64,000 nt of DNA from Martinezella lusitana (GCF_900094565.1 NZ_FMAF01000002.1:434001-498000); one strand, 5' to 3'. Counted from the stretch's first letter, positions 36,639 through 49,348 are shown. The notes: generated by a model not told the origin, from the letters alone. Made by a program: numbers and translations.

Positions 36639-37019
36639 ATGGATATGCGCACCCCTTTGGGTAAAGTCCGCGGTCTCGGTTCCGCCAAGGAAGGCACAGA
36701 TCATTTCTGGCGTCAGCGCCTGACCGCCGTCGCCAACGTTCCGCTCTTCATTTTCTTCGTCATTTTCCTGCTGATCTATGCCGGCGCGCCTTACGCGGAA
36801 GTCGTGCATGCGCTGTCGAACCCGCTCGTCGCCGTCATCATGGGGCTCATGGTGATCTCCGGCGTCATTCACATGAAGCTCGGCATGCAGGTCATCATCG
36901 AGGATTATGTCCACGGCGAATTCGGCAAGATCGTCCTTCTCATGCTCAACACATTCTTCGCGATTTTCGTGGCGGGGCTCTGTCTTTTCGCCATTCTGAA
37001 GATCGCGTTCGTAGGATAA
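36639..37019 (+). CDS. sdhD: Succinate dehydrogenase hydrophobic membrane anchor subunit
   Basis: The product has 126 residues with three membrane helices. [20 protein letters not shown] and [23 protein letters not shown] are characteristic, the histidines being candidates for heme and quinone contact. It lies 7 bp before sdhA and completes the membrane part of complex II. Confidence 0.95.
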   Translation: MDMRTPLGKVRGLGSAKEGTDHFWRQRLTAVANVPLFIFFVIFLLIYAGAPYAEVVHALSNPLVAVIMGLMVISGVIHMKLGMQVIIEDYVHGEFGKIVLLMLNTFFAIFVAGLCLFAILKIAFVG

Positions 37020-37026
37020 TTGTATC

Positions 37027-38868
37027 ATGGCACCGACCTCACCCGCTCAGAATGGCAAAGCCTACAAATATGTCGATCACTCCTATGACGTGATCGTCGT
37101 CGGCGCCGGCGGTGCCGGCCTGCGCGCTACGCTCGGCATGGCCGAGCAGGGCTTCCGCACCGCCTGCATCACCAAGGTCTTCCCGACCCGCTCGCATACG
37201 GTCGCAGCCCAGGGCGGCATCGCCGCCTCGCTGCAGAACATGACGCCGGACAGCTGGCAGTGGCACCTCTACGATACCGTCAAGGGTTCGGACTGGCTCG
37301 GCGACGTCGACGCCATGCAATATATGGTCATGGAAGCGCCGAAGGCCGTGTACGAGCTCGAGCATTACGGCGTGCCCTTCTCGCGCAATGAGGAAGGCAA
37401 GATCTATCAGCGCCCGTTCGGCGGCCACATGCAGAATTTCGGCGATGGACCGCCGGTGCAGCGCACCTGCGCTGCCGCCGACCGCACCGGCCACGCCATC
37501 CTGCATACGCTCTACGGCCAGTCGCTGCGCAACAATGCCGAATTCTTCATCGAATATTTCGCGCTCGATCTCATCATGTCGGATGACGGCAGCCGCTGCA
37601 CTGGTGTCGTCGCCTGGTGTCTCGACGACGGCACGATCCATCGCTTCGCCGCCAAGATGGTGGTGCTGGCGACCGGCGGCTACGGCCGCGCCTATTTCTC
37701 GGCAACGTCGGCCCATACCTGCACCGGCGATGGCGGCGGCATGGTGGCCCGCGCCGGTCTGCCGCTGCAGGACATGGAATTCGTGCAGTTCCACCCGACC
37801 GGCATCTATGGTTCGGGATGTCTGATCACCGAAGGCGCGCGCGGCGAAGGCGGCTATCTCGTCAATTCCGAGGGCGAGCGCTTCATGGAACGCTATGCTC
37901 CTTCGGCAAAGGACCTTGCCTCGCGCGACGTGGTTTCACGCTGCATGACGCTGGAAATCCGCGAGGGTCGCGGCGTCGGCAAGAACAAGGACCATATCTT
38001 CCTGCATCTCGACCATCTCGATCCGGCCGTGCTGCACGAACGCCTGCCTGGCATTTCCGAGAGCGCGCGCATTTTCGCTGGCGTCGATGTGACCCGCGAG
38101 CCGATCCCGGTGCTGCCGACCGTCCACTACAACATGGGCGGCATTCCCACCAATTATTGGGGCGAAGTGCTGAATGCCGACAGCAACAATCCCGAGCGCA
38201 TTCTGCCGGGCCTGATGGCCGTCGGTGAGGCCGGTTGCGCCTCGGTGCACGGCGCCAACCGTCTCGGCTCCAACTCGCTGATCGACCTTGTGGTCTTCGG
38301 CCGTGCCGCAGCCATCCGCGCCGGTCAGGTCATCGACCGCGTCGGCCCGGTTCCGCCTGTTAACGTTGCCGCCTGCGACAAGATCATGGAACGCTTCGAC
38401 AGTCTGCGCCACGCCAGCGGCAGCACGCCGACGGCGGCGCTGCGCGAGAGAATGCAGCGCGCCATGCAGGAAGACGCCGCGGTGTTCCGCACGCAGGAAT
38501 CGCTGGAGTCCGGCTGCCGCCGCATTTCGGAGATCTGGAAGGAACTGTCCGACATCAAGGTCACGGACCGTTCGCTGATCTGGAATTCCGATCTCGTCGA
38601 GACGCTGGAACTGCACAATCTGATGTCCAATGCCATCACGACGATCTACGGCGCCGAGGCCCGCAAGGAAAGCCGCGGCTCGCACGCTCGCGAGGACTAC
38701 ACCGAGGGCAAGTTCGGCGGCCGTGACGACGAGAACTGGCGCAAGCATACGCTTGCCTGGGTCAACGAGGCCGGCGATGTGAAGCTCGACTATCGTCCCG
38801 TCCATACTGACCTGATCGCCGAAGGCATCGATCCGCACAAGATCGAGCCCAAGGCACGCGTGTACTGA
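37027..38868 (+). CDS. sdhA: Succinate dehydrogenase flavoprotein subunit
   Basis: This 613-residue subunit oxidises succinate. The FAD-binding [17 protein letters not shown] is near residue 25 and the covalent flavin histidine is in [10 protein letters not shown]. The active-site HPTGIYGSG and the arginine region [19 protein letters not shown] are present. Its length is standard, and it is tightly packed with sdhD and sdhB. Confidence 0.98.
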   Translation: MAPTSPAQNGKAYKYVDHSYDVIVVGAGGAGLRATLGMAEQGFRTACITKVFPTRSHTVAAQGGIAASLQNMTPDSWQWHLYDTVKGSDWLGDVDAMQYMVMEAPKAVYELEHYGVPFSRNEEGKIYQRPFGGHMQNFGDGPPVQRTCAAADRTGHAILHTLYGQSLRNNAEFFIEYFALDLIMSDDGSRCTGVVAWCLDDGTIHRFAAKMVVLATGGYGRAYFSATSAHTCTGDGGGMVARAGLPLQDMEFVQFHPTGIYGSGCLITEGARGEGGYLVNSEGERFMERYAPSAKDLASRDVVSRCMTLEIREGRGVGKNKDHIFLHLDHLDPAVLHERLPGISESARIFAGVDVTREPIPVLPTVHYNMGGIPTNYWGEVLNADSNNPERILPGLMAVGEAGCASVHGANRLGSNSLIDLVVFGRAAAIRAGQVIDRVGPVPPVNVAACDKIMERFDSLRHASGSTPTAALRERMQRAMQEDAAVFRTQESLESGCRRISEIWKELSDIKVTDRSLIWNSDLVETLELHNLMSNAITTIYGAEARKESRGSHAREDYTEGKFGGRDDENWRKHTLAWVNEAGDVKLDYRPVHTDLIAEGIDPHKIEPKARVY

Positions 38869-38885
38869 TCTGAGAGGAACTGACC

Positions 38886-39665
38886 ATGGTTGAACTCGCT
38901 CTCCCCAAGAACTCTCAGATGCGCGAAGGCAAGGTCTGGCCGAAGCCGGTCGGCGCCGCGAATACGCGCGAATTCCGCGTTTATCGCTGGAGCCCGGACG
39001 ACGGCCAGAATCCGAGCATCGATACCTATTACATCGATATCGACGATTGCGGCCCGATGGTGCTCGACGGTCTGCTCTACATCAAGAACAAGATCGACCC
39101 GACGCTGACGCTGCGCCGCTCCTGTCGCGAGGGCATCTGCGGCTCCTGCGCGATGAATATCGACGGCACCAACACGCTCGCCTGCACCAAGGGTCTGGAC
39201 GAGATCAAGGGTACCGTGAAGATCTATCCGCTGCCGCATCTGCCCGTCGTGAAGGATCTTGTGCCGGATCTGACGAATTTCTATGCCCAGCATCGTTCGA
39301 TCGAACCCTGGCTGAAGACGGTATCGCCCCCGCCGGCCAAGGAATGGAAGCAGAGCCACGAAGACCGCCTGAAACTCGACGGCCTTTACGAATGCATCCT
39401 GTGCGCCTGCTGCTCGACCTCCTGTCCGAGCTATTGGTGGAACGGCGACCGCTATCTCGGTCCTGCCGTCCTGCTGCAGGCCTATCGCTGGCTGATCGAC
39501 TCCAGAGACGAGGCCAAGGGCGAACGTCTCGACAATCTCGAAGATCCATTCCGCCTATATCGCTGCCATACGATCATGAACTGCGCCCAGACTTGCCCGA
39601 AGGGTCTGAACCCGGCCAAGGCAATCGCCGAAATCAAGAAGATGATGGTCGAACGGCGGGTTTGA
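38886..39665 (+). CDS. sdhB: Succinate dehydrogenase iron-sulfur subunit
   Basis: This 259-residue subunit carries the three iron-sulfur clusters. The [2Fe-2S] ligands are in [16 protein letters not shown], the second cluster region in [17 protein letters not shown], and the third in [14 protein letters not shown]. It is 17 bp after sdhA and preceded by GAGAGGA. It ends the sdhCDAB operon. Confidence 0.98.
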   Translation: MVELALPKNSQMREGKVWPKPVGAANTREFRVYRWSPDDGQNPSIDTYYIDIDDCGPMVLDGLLYIKNKIDPTLTLRRSCREGICGSCAMNIDGTNTLACTKGLDEIKGTVKIYPLPHLPVVKDLVPDLTNFYAQHRSIEPWLKTVSPPPAKEWKQSHEDRLKLDGLYECILCACCSTSCPSYWWNGDRYLGPAVLLQAYRWLIDSRDEAKGERLDNLEDPFRLYRCHTIMNCAQTCPKGLNPAKAIAEIKKMMVERRV

Positions 39666-39713
39666 CCGTCGACCATCATTCGCCAATTCGGCGGCGATGA
39701 GGATTATGTTCGC

Positions 39714-40520
39714 ATGACGATAGAAGGCTTTGCGCCAGAGGCCGTGGCCGAAATTCGGTTGCGGCTTGCTTCGGTCAAGGCCGAGGGCATCCGCATCGGT
39801 CTTGCCATCGAAAGCGGCAGCCGCGCCTGGGGCTTTCCCTCGCCCGATAGCGATTATGATTGCCGCTTCGTCTATATCAGGCAGGAGCGGGATCATCTGA
39901 CTTTGTTCCCGCATCGGGACGTCATCGAGTTTCCAATCGTTGACGATATCGATACCGGTGGGTGGGATCTGCGCAAGGCGCTGCTTTTGGCACTGAAGGG
40001 CAATGCCGTTCTTGTCGAATGGCTGAAATCACCGATCGTCTATGAGGAAGAGCCCGGCTTTCGAGATCGCCTCGGCGCGCTGCTGGATGCGATCATGGTG
40101 CCGGAGAAGGTCGCTCAGCACTATGTCGGCTTAATGAAACGGCATCAGCCAGACGATGGAGCCGAGCCTGTTCGCTTGAAGAAGCTGCTCTATTCCATTC
40201 GTCCGGCGATAGCGCTCGAATGGATGCGTCAGACGGATTTTGCCAAATTGCCGCCAATGAACATGCTCGAATGTCTCGCAGACATCGACATAGCCAAGGA
40301 TATTCGGGCAACAATTCTGCAATTGGTGGCGGTCAAGAAAGAGACGCGCGAAATGGGAGAGGGCGTCCCGCCACTGCCCCTCACGCAATTTCTGACGGCC
40401 TCGCTCGCACGCTATTCTGACTTCTCAGGCCGGTTTCGCGAAGATCGAGCGCGCGACAAAAGCATGCAGGAATTTGCCGATCGCTTCTATCTGGAAGAGG
40501 TTCGCCGGGTTAGGCCTTGA
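39714..40520 (+). CDS. Predicted nucleotidyltransferase (RlaP/DUF2201-type, DNA polymerase beta fold)
   Basis: The product has 268 residues. The nucleotidyltransferase signature is in LAIESGSRAWGFPSPDSDYDCRFVYI, a GSRAxGxxxxxSDxD pattern with two metal-binding aspartates. The protein matches the RlaP group of predicted nucleotidyltransferases, some of which neighbour RNA-repair genes (RtcB, RtcA); no such gene is nearby. The start is 48 bp after sdhB on the same strand. The substrate is unknown; antitoxin-type nucleotidyltransferases are a less likely alternative because no small HEPN partner is present. Confidence 0.82.
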   Translation: MTIEGFAPEAVAEIRLRLASVKAEGIRIGLAIESGSRAWGFPSPDSDYDCRFVYIRQERDHLTLFPHRDVIEFPIVDDIDTGGWDLRKALLLALKGNAVLVEWLKSPIVYEEEPGFRDRLGALLDAIMVPEKVAQHYVGLMKRHQPDDGAEPVRLKKLLYSIRPAIALEWMRQTDFAKLPPMNMLECLADIDIAKDIRATILQLVAVKKETREMGEGVPPLPLTQFLTASLARYSDFSGRFREDRARDKSMQEFADRFYLEEVRRVRP

Positions 40521-40662
40521 AACCACCCGATTCTTGTCCAGCTATGGCCGACGGCAATTTGTGGCGGTATCGACTTGATTAACCAAAGTGAAATACGATA
40601 ATTCCCACGTCATTGAGCATTACTTTGCAAATGTCAGCGGTGGACAATTAATTAGGAGTGTG

Positions 40663-41187
40663 ATGATGCAGTTCAGATATGCAGTGACGGCTGCTGCGAT
40701 AGGTCTGTCGCTTGCCGGTTGCCAGCGCACAGCATACAACGATAACTATTCGGCCCCGCCATTGCAGGCACAGCCTGTCCCCTCCGTTCAGTCAAGTCAG
40801 CTTCCCCCTGTGAACGGCGCCAATGGTTCGCAGTTTCCAGCAGCGCCGACGAACGCGCCGAGCGGTGGCAACCCGCAGCAACAGCAGGCGATGGCCGCTT
40901 CCGCCATGGACGTCACCAAGGAATCGATGGTCGGCAGCTGGAAGGTCAGCAACGGCGGATCGAGCTGCGACATGTTCCTGACGCTCACCAACCTCGGCAG
41001 CGGCTCGCGTGGCGGCACGCGTGGCTGCTCGGGCGAGCTCACCGCAATGGGATCCTGGGAAGTCTCCGGCAAACAGGTTCTCTTGAAGAACCGCGATGGC
41101 AGCACGATCGGAACGCTCTACAAGACGGCCGACGCGCGCTTTGATGGCTCGACCGCTTCCGGTCAGCCTCTCAGCCTCAGCCGATAA
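40663..41187 (+). CDS. Omp19-like outer-membrane lipoprotein (AprI/Inh family)
   Basis: The product has 174 residues. A lipoprotein signal ends in LSLAGC at Cys20, and a proline-, glutamine- and asparagine-rich linker follows. The C-terminal beta-barrel domain has [54 protein letters not shown] and the ending [15 protein letters not shown]. This closely resembles Brucella Omp19, an outer-membrane lipoprotein that inhibits proteases. ATG 40663 or 40666 follows TTAGGAG; both are in frame. Confidence 0.87.
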   Translation: MMQFRYAVTAAAIGLSLAGCQRTAYNDNYSAPPLQAQPVPSVQSSQLPPVNGANGSQFPAAPTNAPSGGNPQQQQAMAASAMDVTKESMVGSWKVSNGGSSCDMFLTLTNLGSGSRGGTRGCSGELTAMGSWEVSGKQVLLKNRDGSTIGTLYKTADARFDGSTASGQPLSLSR

Positions 41188-41247
41188 GCTTCTCCGATAG
41201 GGCCGCGCCTCGGGCGTGTTCCCTTTTGCACAGGCGGGTATTTCCCC

Positions 41248-42411
41248 ATGCAGCCCATGCCCGACTATTCCCACAGCGTCTGCGAGCAGTTGAAGGCGCT
41301 GACGGTCTCCGGATCGCTTCAGGTAGATTCGGCGCAGATGAATGTGGCGAAACTGCTGGATCGGGTGCTTGCCGATCTGAAGCGGAAGCGGCCCGCCAGC
41401 AAGTCGAGCGCGCTCGGCTGGATGTTTGCCACGCGCAAGAAGTCGGTCGAGACCGTCAAGGGGCTCTATATCCACGGCAGCGTCGGGCGCGGCAAGACGA
41501 TGTTGATGGATATGTTCTTCGCCATGGCGCCCTGCCAGAAGAAGCGCCGCGCGCATTTTTTCGAGTTCATGACCGATGTGCACAATCGCATCGCGGCGCA
41601 GCGGCTGAAGTTCAAGAACGGCGAGACCAAGCAGGCAGACCCCATACCGCCGGTTGCCGCAGATCTCTACGCCGAGGCCGAACTGCTCTGCTTCGATGAA
41701 TTCACCGTCACCGACATCGCCGATGCGATGATCCTGTCGCGGCTGTTTTCCGAGCTGTTCTCGCTCGGATGCGTGCTGATCGCCACATCGAACGTCGAAC
41801 CGGACAATCTCTATCGCGATGGGCTCAATCGTGGCCTGTTTCTGCCCTTCATCGATCTCTTGAAGCGCCATGTCGATGTCGTGACACTGGATTCGCCGAC
41901 CGACTACCGCATGGAGAAGCTGAACAGCCAGCCTGTTTATCTGACCCCGATCGATGACCGCACCGATATGGCGATGGATGCATCCTGGATGCAGGCGCTG
42001 CATGGACGCAAGGCGCAGCCGACGGAGATCCCCAGGAAGGGGCGCTCCATCCATGTGCCGCTGGCGGTCGATCGCATGGCGCGCTTCTCCTTCGCCGATC
42101 TTTGCGAGGCGCCGCTCGGCCCCGCAGATTTTCTCGCCATAGCGGAGCGCTTCGACACGATCTTCCTCGATCGCGTGCCGAAGCTCGGGCCGGAAAAGCG
42201 CAATCAGACGAAACGTTTTATCATTCTGATCGATACGCTCTACGATCATGCCATCCGGCTTTATGTTTCCGCGGCTGCGATGCCGGAGGATCTTCTGGTG
42301 GAAAAGCGCGGGACCGAAGGCTTCGAATTCGACCGCACGACATCCCGGCTTTTCGAGATGCGCAGCGCAGACTATCTGGCGCAGACTCGGGCAAAACGCG
42401 CGGCCGAGTAA
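41248..42411 (+). CDS. zapE: Cell division ATPase ZapE (AFG1-like)
   Basis: This 387-residue AAA-type ATPase has Walker A GSVGRGKTM near residues 77-85 and Walker B LLCFDEFTVTDIADAMIL. The AFG1 signature RAHFFEFMTDVHNRI and LIATSNVEPDNLYRDGLNRGLFLPFI is clear. ZapE destabilises FtsZ rings late in division under some conditions in E. coli; yeast Afg1 helps respiratory complexes, so a link to the surrounding respiratory genes is possible but unproven. The next gene, mdh, has its own spacer. Confidence 0.94.
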   Translation: MQPMPDYSHSVCEQLKALTVSGSLQVDSAQMNVAKLLDRVLADLKRKRPASKSSALGWMFATRKKSVETVKGLYIHGSVGRGKTMLMDMFFAMAPCQKKRRAHFFEFMTDVHNRIAAQRLKFKNGETKQADPIPPVAADLYAEAELLCFDEFTVTDIADAMILSRLFSELFSLGCVLIATSNVEPDNLYRDGLNRGLFLPFIDLLKRHVDVVTLDSPTDYRMEKLNSQPVYLTPIDDRTDMAMDASWMQALHGRKAQPTEIPRKGRSIHVPLAVDRMARFSFADLCEAPLGPADFLAIAERFDTIFLDRVPKLGPEKRNQTKRFIILIDTLYDHAIRLYVSAAAMPEDLLVEKRGTEGFEFDRTTSRLFEMRSADYLAQTRAKRAAE

Positions 42412-42430
42412 CAATTCGGTGACAGAGTGA

Positions 42431-42446
42431 CTTACGTTTACGTAAG
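42431..42446. promoter_or_regulatory. 16-bp inverted repeat upstream of mdh, possible operator
   Basis: CTTACGT and ACGTAAG form a perfect 7-bp inverted repeat with a TT spacer, 145 bp before the mdh start in the 180-bp mdh leader. The core resembles TTACGTTTACGTAA sites attributed to some MerR-type metabolic regulators such as LiuR, but no regulator gene is in the window. Confidence 0.45.
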
Positions 42447-42489
42447 AATTTTACGATCTAACCGATTGAAATTGCTGCTCTCAAAATAA

Positions 42490-43554
<1,065 letters not shown>

Positions 43555-43581
43555 TTTCCGCGCTATAACAGGGATAAGTCC

Positions 43582-44775
<1,194 letters not shown>

Positions 44776-44780
44776 TCGGG

Positions 44781-45272
44781 ATGGCTGCCTCCTTCGCTCC
44801 AACGGCCGCTCATCTTCGCCTTGGTGCCTTTGCCGGCACCTGGGAAGGGGAAGAGCGTGTCGCGGCTTCGGCCTGGACGAAGGAAGGCACGGCAACCGCG
44901 CGGCTCACGGCCGAGTGTCTGTTCGGCGGGTTCTTCGTCGAGCAGCGCTACGTGCAGACGCGGGACGGCGATACCTCTTTCGAATCCCGGAACATTCTCG
45001 GCTTCGACGGTGCGGATCAGGCTTACAAGCTCTATCAGTTCGACAGCTTGGGCTTCGCGCCCGCCTCGCCGGCCTCCGGCGAGTGGGCCGAGGATAGGCT
45101 TGTCCTGACGAAAGTCTCGCCGCGCGGTGCGCAGCGCACTCTATTCCAGTTCGAAAATGAAGACTGCTACCGAATGGGCGTCACTTTCTCGCCCGCCGGC
45201 AGCGATACATGGCAGGAGGTCGTCAGCGGTGTCTATCGTCGCGTTGCCTCCGCGTCTTCCAACCTCTCGTAG
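44781..45272 (+). CDS. DUF1579-like protein between sucC and sucD
   Basis: The product is a 163-residue soluble beta-rich protein. [16 protein letters not shown] near the start, the central [38 protein letters not shown] and the late [26 protein letters not shown] are typical of the DUF1579/THAP4-like group with a lipocalin-like barrel. The function is unknown. It begins 5 bp after sucC and ends 12 bp before sucD, so it must be expressed with the synthetase subunits. Confidence 0.85.
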   Translation: MAASFAPTAAHLRLGAFAGTWEGEERVAASAWTKEGTATARLTAECLFGGFFVEQRYVQTRDGDTSFESRNILGFDGADQAYKLYQFDSLGFAPASPASGEWAEDRLVLTKVSPRGAQRTLFQFENEDCYRMGVTFSPAGSDTWQEVVSGVYRRVASASSNLS

Positions 45273-45284
45273 CAAAGGCCTCGC

Positions 45285-46187
45285 ATGTCTATTCTCATCA
45301 ACAAAGACACCAAGGTTCTGGTTCAGGGCCTGACCGGCAAGACCGGCACCTTCCACACCGAGCAGGCGCTTGCCTATCACGGCACGAAAATGGTCGGCGG
45401 TATCCACCCCTCCAAGGGTGGCGAAACCTGGACCGGCAAGGACGGCGAAAAGCTGCCGATCTTCAAGTCGGTCGCCGAAGGCAAGGAAGCGACCGGCGCC
45501 AACGCTTCGGTCATCTACGTGCCACCGGCGGGTGCCGCAGCCGCGATCCTCGAAGCGATCGAAGCCGAGGTCCCGCTCATCGTCTGCATCACGGAAGGCA
45601 TTCCGGTCGCCGACATGGTCAAGGTCAAGGCTCGCCTTCTCAAGTCGAAGTCGCGCCTGATCGGACCGAACTGCCCCGGCGTGCTCACCCCGAACGAATG
45701 CAAGATCGGCATCATGCCGGGATCCATCTTCAAGAAGGGCTCGGTCGGCGTTCTCTCGCGTTCGGGTACGCTGACCTATGAAGCCGTATTCCAGACCACC
45801 AATGAAGGTCTCGGCCAGACGACCGCCGTCGGCATCGGCGGCGATCCGGTCAAGGGCACCGAATTCATCGACATTCTGGAAATGTTCCTCGCCGACGACG
45901 AAACCAAGTCGATCATCATGATCGGCGAAATCGGCGGTTCGGCGGAAGAAGACGCGGCACAGTTCCTCAAGGACGAAGCCAAGAAGGGCCGCAAGAAGCC
46001 GATGGTCGGCTTCATCGCCGGCCGCACGGCACCTCCCGGCCGCACCATGGGCCATGCTGGCGCCGTGATCTCCGGCGGCAAGGGCGGCGCGGAAGACAAG
46101 ATCGCAGCGATGGAAGCGGCGGGCATCCGCGTGTCGCCGTCGCCGGCGCGTCTCGGCAAGACGCTGGTGGAAGTCCTGAAGGGCTGA
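45285..46187 (+). CDS. sucD: Succinyl-CoA synthetase alpha subunit
   Basis: The product has 300 residues. The CoA-binding [19 protein letters not shown] is at the N-terminus, and the phosphohistidine is in [21 protein letters not shown]. The catalytic partner glutamate is expected in the middle domain. It forms the SucCD complex making succinate and ATP from succinyl-CoA. A stem-loop lies between its stop and sucA. Confidence 0.98.
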   Translation: MSILINKDTKVLVQGLTGKTGTFHTEQALAYHGTKMVGGIHPSKGGETWTGKDGEKLPIFKSVAEGKEATGANASVIYVPPAGAAAAILEAIEAEVPLIVCITEGIPVADMVKVKARLLKSKSRLIGPNCPGVLTPNECKIGIMPGSIFKKGSVGVLSRSGTLTYEAVFQTTNEGLGQTTAVGIGGDPVKGTEFIDILEMFLADDETKSIIMIGEIGGSAEEDAAQFLKDEAKKGRKKPMVGFIAGRTAPPGRTMGHAGAVISGGKGGAEDKIAAMEAAGIRVSPSPARLGKTLVEVLKG

Positions 46188-46205
46188 TCTTACCTATAGC
46201 AAGAC

Positions 46206-46252
46206 CCGGACGGGGAGCGGCAGCCGCATATCCCGTCCGGCCTTCCAATTTT
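46206..46252 (+). terminator. Candidate terminator or attenuator between sucD and sucA
   Basis: CCGGACGGG (46206-46214) pairs perfectly with CCCGTCCGG (46232-46240), and an inner GCGGC/GCCGC hairpin may form. AATTTTT follows after seven bases. It could reduce read-through from mdh-sucCD into sucA. Confidence 0.55.
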
Positions 46253-46363
46253 TGGAAACAGATGTGCGGCCCAATGGGCCGTGGACGAAATACGGTCGCC
46301 GGATGTCCATAAGCCGGCAATGCAAACAAGTCGGGAGGCGGACGAGGCTGTCCGCATATCACC

Positions 46364-49348
46364 ATGGCAAGGCAAGAAGCCAACGAGCAATTTCAGATCA
46401 CCTCGTTCCTGGATGGCGCGAATGCTGCCTATATCGAGCAGCTTTATGCGCGCTACGAGGACGACGCATCGTCGGTTTCCGACGAGTGGCGGTCATTCTT
46501 CAAGGCGCTGGAAGACAGTCCTGACGACGTGAAGAGGGCGGCCAAGGGCGCCTCCTGGCAGCGCAAGAACTGGCCGATCCCGGCAAAGGGCGACCTGGTT
46601 TCCGCGCTCGACGGCGATTGGGGCATTGTCGAGAAGGTTATCGAGACCAAGATCAAGGCCAAGGCGGAAACCGCCGGCGCGCCGGCCGATACCGCCGACG
46701 TCCTGCAGGCGACGCGCGATTCCGTCCGCGCCATCATGATGATCCGCGCCTACCGCATGCGCGGTCACCTGCACGCCAAGCTCGATCCGCTCGGCATCGC
46801 CGCTGCGGTCGAGGACTACAAGGAGCTGTCGCCGGAAGCCTACGGCTTTACCGAGGCCGACCTCGATCGCAAGATCTTCATCGATAACGTGCTTGGCCTC
46901 GAATATGCGACCATTCGCGAGATGATCGAGATCCTCGAGCGCACCTACTGCTCGACGCTCGGCGTCGAATTCATGCACATCTCCAATCCGGAAGAGAAGG
47001 CCTGGATCCAGGAGCGCATCGAGGGCGTCGATAAGGGTATTGCTTTCAATCCCGAGCGCAAGAAGGCGATCCTGCAGAAGGTGATCGAAGCCGAAGGCTA
47101 CGAGCAGTTTCTCGATGTCAAGTTCAAGGGCACGAAGCGCTTCGGTCTCGACGGCGGCGAATCGCTGATCCCGGCACTGGAGCAGATCCTGAAGAGCGGC
47201 AGTCAGCTCGGCCTCAGGGAGGCTCTGTTCGGCATGGCCCATCGCGGCCGCCTGAACGTGCTTTCTCAGGTCATGGGCAAACCGCACCGGGCGATTTTCC
47301 ACGAGTTCAAGGGCGGCTCCTACGCGCCGGATGAAGTCGAAGGCTCCGGTGACGTCAAGTACCATCTGGGCGCGTCCTCCGACCGCGATTTCGATGGCGC
47401 CAAGGTGCACGTTTCGCTGACGGCCAATCCGTCGCATCTGGAAATCGTCAATCCGGTCGTCATGGGCAAGGCCCGCGCCAAGCAGGATATGGGCGCCACC
47501 CAATGGGATGGCGACATCATTCCGCTGTCCGAACGCGCCAAGGTCGTGCCGCTGCTGATCCACGGTGACGCGGCTTTCGCCGGCCAGGGCGTGGTTGCCG
47601 AAATTCTCGGCCTGTCCGGCCTGCGCGGTCATCGCGTTGCCGGCACGATGCACGTCATCATCAACAACCAGATCGGTTTCACCACCAATCCGGCCTTCTC
47701 GCGCTCGTCGCCCTATCCGTCCGACGTCGCAAAGATGATCGAAGCGCCGATCTTCCATGTCAACGGCGACGATCCGGAAGCCGTTGTCTATGCGGCCAAG
47801 ATCGCCACCGAATTCCGCATGAAGTTCCATAAGCCTGTCGTCCTCGACCTGTTCTGCTACCGCCGCTACGGCCACAACGAAGGCGATGAGCCGTCCTTCA
47901 CGCAGCCGAAGATGTACAAGGTCATCCGCGCCCACAAGACGGTTCTGCAGCTCTATTCCGAGCGGCTGGTCGCCGAAGGTGTGCTGACCGAGGGCGAAGT
48001 CGAAAAGATGAAGGCTGATTGGCGCGCCCATCTCGAGCAGGAGTTCGAGGCCGGCCAGCACTACAAGCCGAACAAGGCCGACTGGCTGGACGGTGAATGG
48101 TCGGGCCTGCATGCGGCTGACAATGCCGACGAGCAGCGCCGCGGCAAGACCGCCGTGCCGATGAAGACGCTGAAGGAGATCGGCCGCAAGCTGTCGGAAA
48201 TTCCGGCCGGCTTCCACGCGCACCGCACCATTCAACGCTTCATGGAAAACCGCGCCAACATGGTGCAAACAGGCGAAGGCATCGATTGGGCGATGGCGGA
48301 AGCGCTCGCTTTCGGCTCGCTTGTTGTCGAGGGCCACAAGATCCGTCTGTCCGGCCAGGATTGCGAACGCGGCACATTTTCGCAGCGTCACTCGGTTCTC
48401 TACGATCAGGAAACCGAAGAGCGCTACATCCCGCTCGCCAATCTGTCGCCGACCCAGGCCCGCTATGAAGTCATCAACTCGATGCTTTCGGAAGAGGCTG
48501 TTCTCGGTTTCGAATACGGCTATTCGCTGGCCCGCCCGAACGCATTGACGCTCTGGGAAGCCCAGTTTGGCGACTTCGCCAACGGCGCGCAGGTCGTTTT
48601 CGACCAGTTCATCTCGTCGGGCGAACGCAAGTGGCTGCGCATGTCCGGCCTCGTCTGCCTGCTGCCGCATGGCTATGAGGGTCAGGGTCCGGAACATTCC
48701 TCGGCCCGCCTCGAGCGCTATCTGCAGCTCTGCGCTGAAGACAACATGCAGGTCGCCAACGTCACAACGCCGGCAAACTACTTCCATATCCTGCGCCGCC
48801 AGTTGAAGCGTGACTTCCGCAAGCCGCTGATCCTGATGACGCCGAAGTCGTTGCTGCGTCATAAGCGCGCCGTGTCGAGCCTGGCGGAAATGGCGGGGGA
48901 AACCTCCTTCCATCGTCTGCTCTGGGACGATGCGGAAGTGATCAAGGACGGCCCGATCAAGCTGCAGAAGGACAACAAGATCCGTCGCGTCGTCATCTGC
49001 TCGGGCAAGGTCTATTACGATCTTCTGGAAGAGCGTGAGAAGCGCGGCATCGACGATATCTACCTGCTGCGCATCGAACAGCTCTACCCGTTCCCGGCCA
49101 AGGCGCTCATCAACGAGCTCAGCCGCTTCCGCAATGCGGAGATGGTCTGGTGCCAGGAAGAGCCGAAGAACATGGGCGCGTGGTCCTTCATCGATCCCTA
49201 CCTGGAATGGGTGCTCGCCCATATCGATGCCAAGTACCAGCGCGTTCGCTACACCGGCCGTCCGGCCGCCGCCTCTCCGGCGACGGGCCTGATGTCCAAG
49301 CATCTGACGCAGCTTGCGGCGTTCCTTGAGGATGCGCTTGGCGGTTGA
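46364..49348 (+). CDS. sucA: 2-Oxoglutarate dehydrogenase E1 component
   Basis: This 994-residue thiamine-diphosphate enzyme decarboxylates 2-oxoglutarate. The N-terminal E2-binding segment has FLDGANAAYIEQLYARYEDD. FGMAHRGRLNVLSQVMGKP and the ThDP-binding GDAAFAGQGVVAE with NNQIGFTT are present, and the C-terminal domain has LPHGYEGQGPEHSSARLERYLQL. The start ATG at 46364 matches the conserved MARQEANEQF opening. It ends at a palindromic repeat. Confidence 0.98.
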   Translation: MARQEANEQFQITSFLDGANAAYIEQLYARYEDDASSVSDEWRSFFKALEDSPDDVKRAAKGASWQRKNWPIPAKGDLVSALDGDWGIVEKVIETKIKAKAETAGAPADTADVLQATRDSVRAIMMIRAYRMRGHLHAKLDPLGIAAAVEDYKELSPEAYGFTEADLDRKIFIDNVLGLEYATIREMIEILERTYCSTLGVEFMHISNPEEKAWIQERIEGVDKGIAFNPERKKAILQKVIEAEGYEQFLDVKFKGTKRFGLDGGESLIPALEQILKSGSQLGLREALFGMAHRGRLNVLSQVMGKPHRAIFHEFKGGSYAPDEVEGSGDVKYHLGASSDRDFDGAKVHVSLTANPSHLEIVNPVVMGKARAKQDMGATQWDGDIIPLSERAKVVPLLIHGDAAFAGQGVVAEILGLSGLRGHRVAGTMHVIINNQIGFTTNPAFSRSSPYPSDVAKMIEAPIFHVNGDDPEAVVYAAKIATEFRMKFHKPVVLDLFCYRRYGHNEGDEPSFTQPKMYKVIRAHKTVLQLYSERLVAEGVLTEGEVEKMKADWRAHLEQEFEAGQHYKPNKADWLDGEWSGLHAADNADEQRRGKTAVPMKTLKEIGRKLSEIPAGFHAHRTIQRFMENRANMVQTGEGIDWAMAEALAFGSLVVEGHKIRLSGQDCERGTFSQRHSVLYDQETEERYIPLANLSPTQARYEVINSMLSEEAVLGFEYGYSLARPNALTLWEAQFGDFANGAQVVFDQFISSGERKWLRMSGLVCLLPHGYEGQGPEHSSARLERYLQLCAEDNMQVANVTTPANYFHILRRQLKRDFRKPLILMTPKSLLRHKRAVSSLAEMAGETSFHRLLWDDAEVIKDGPIKLQKDNKIRRVVICSGKVYYDLLEEREKRGIDDIYLLRIEQLYPFPAKALINELSRFRNAEMVWCQEEPKNMGAWSFIDPYLEWVLAHIDAKYQRVRYTGRPAAASPATGLMSKHLTQLAAFLEDALGG

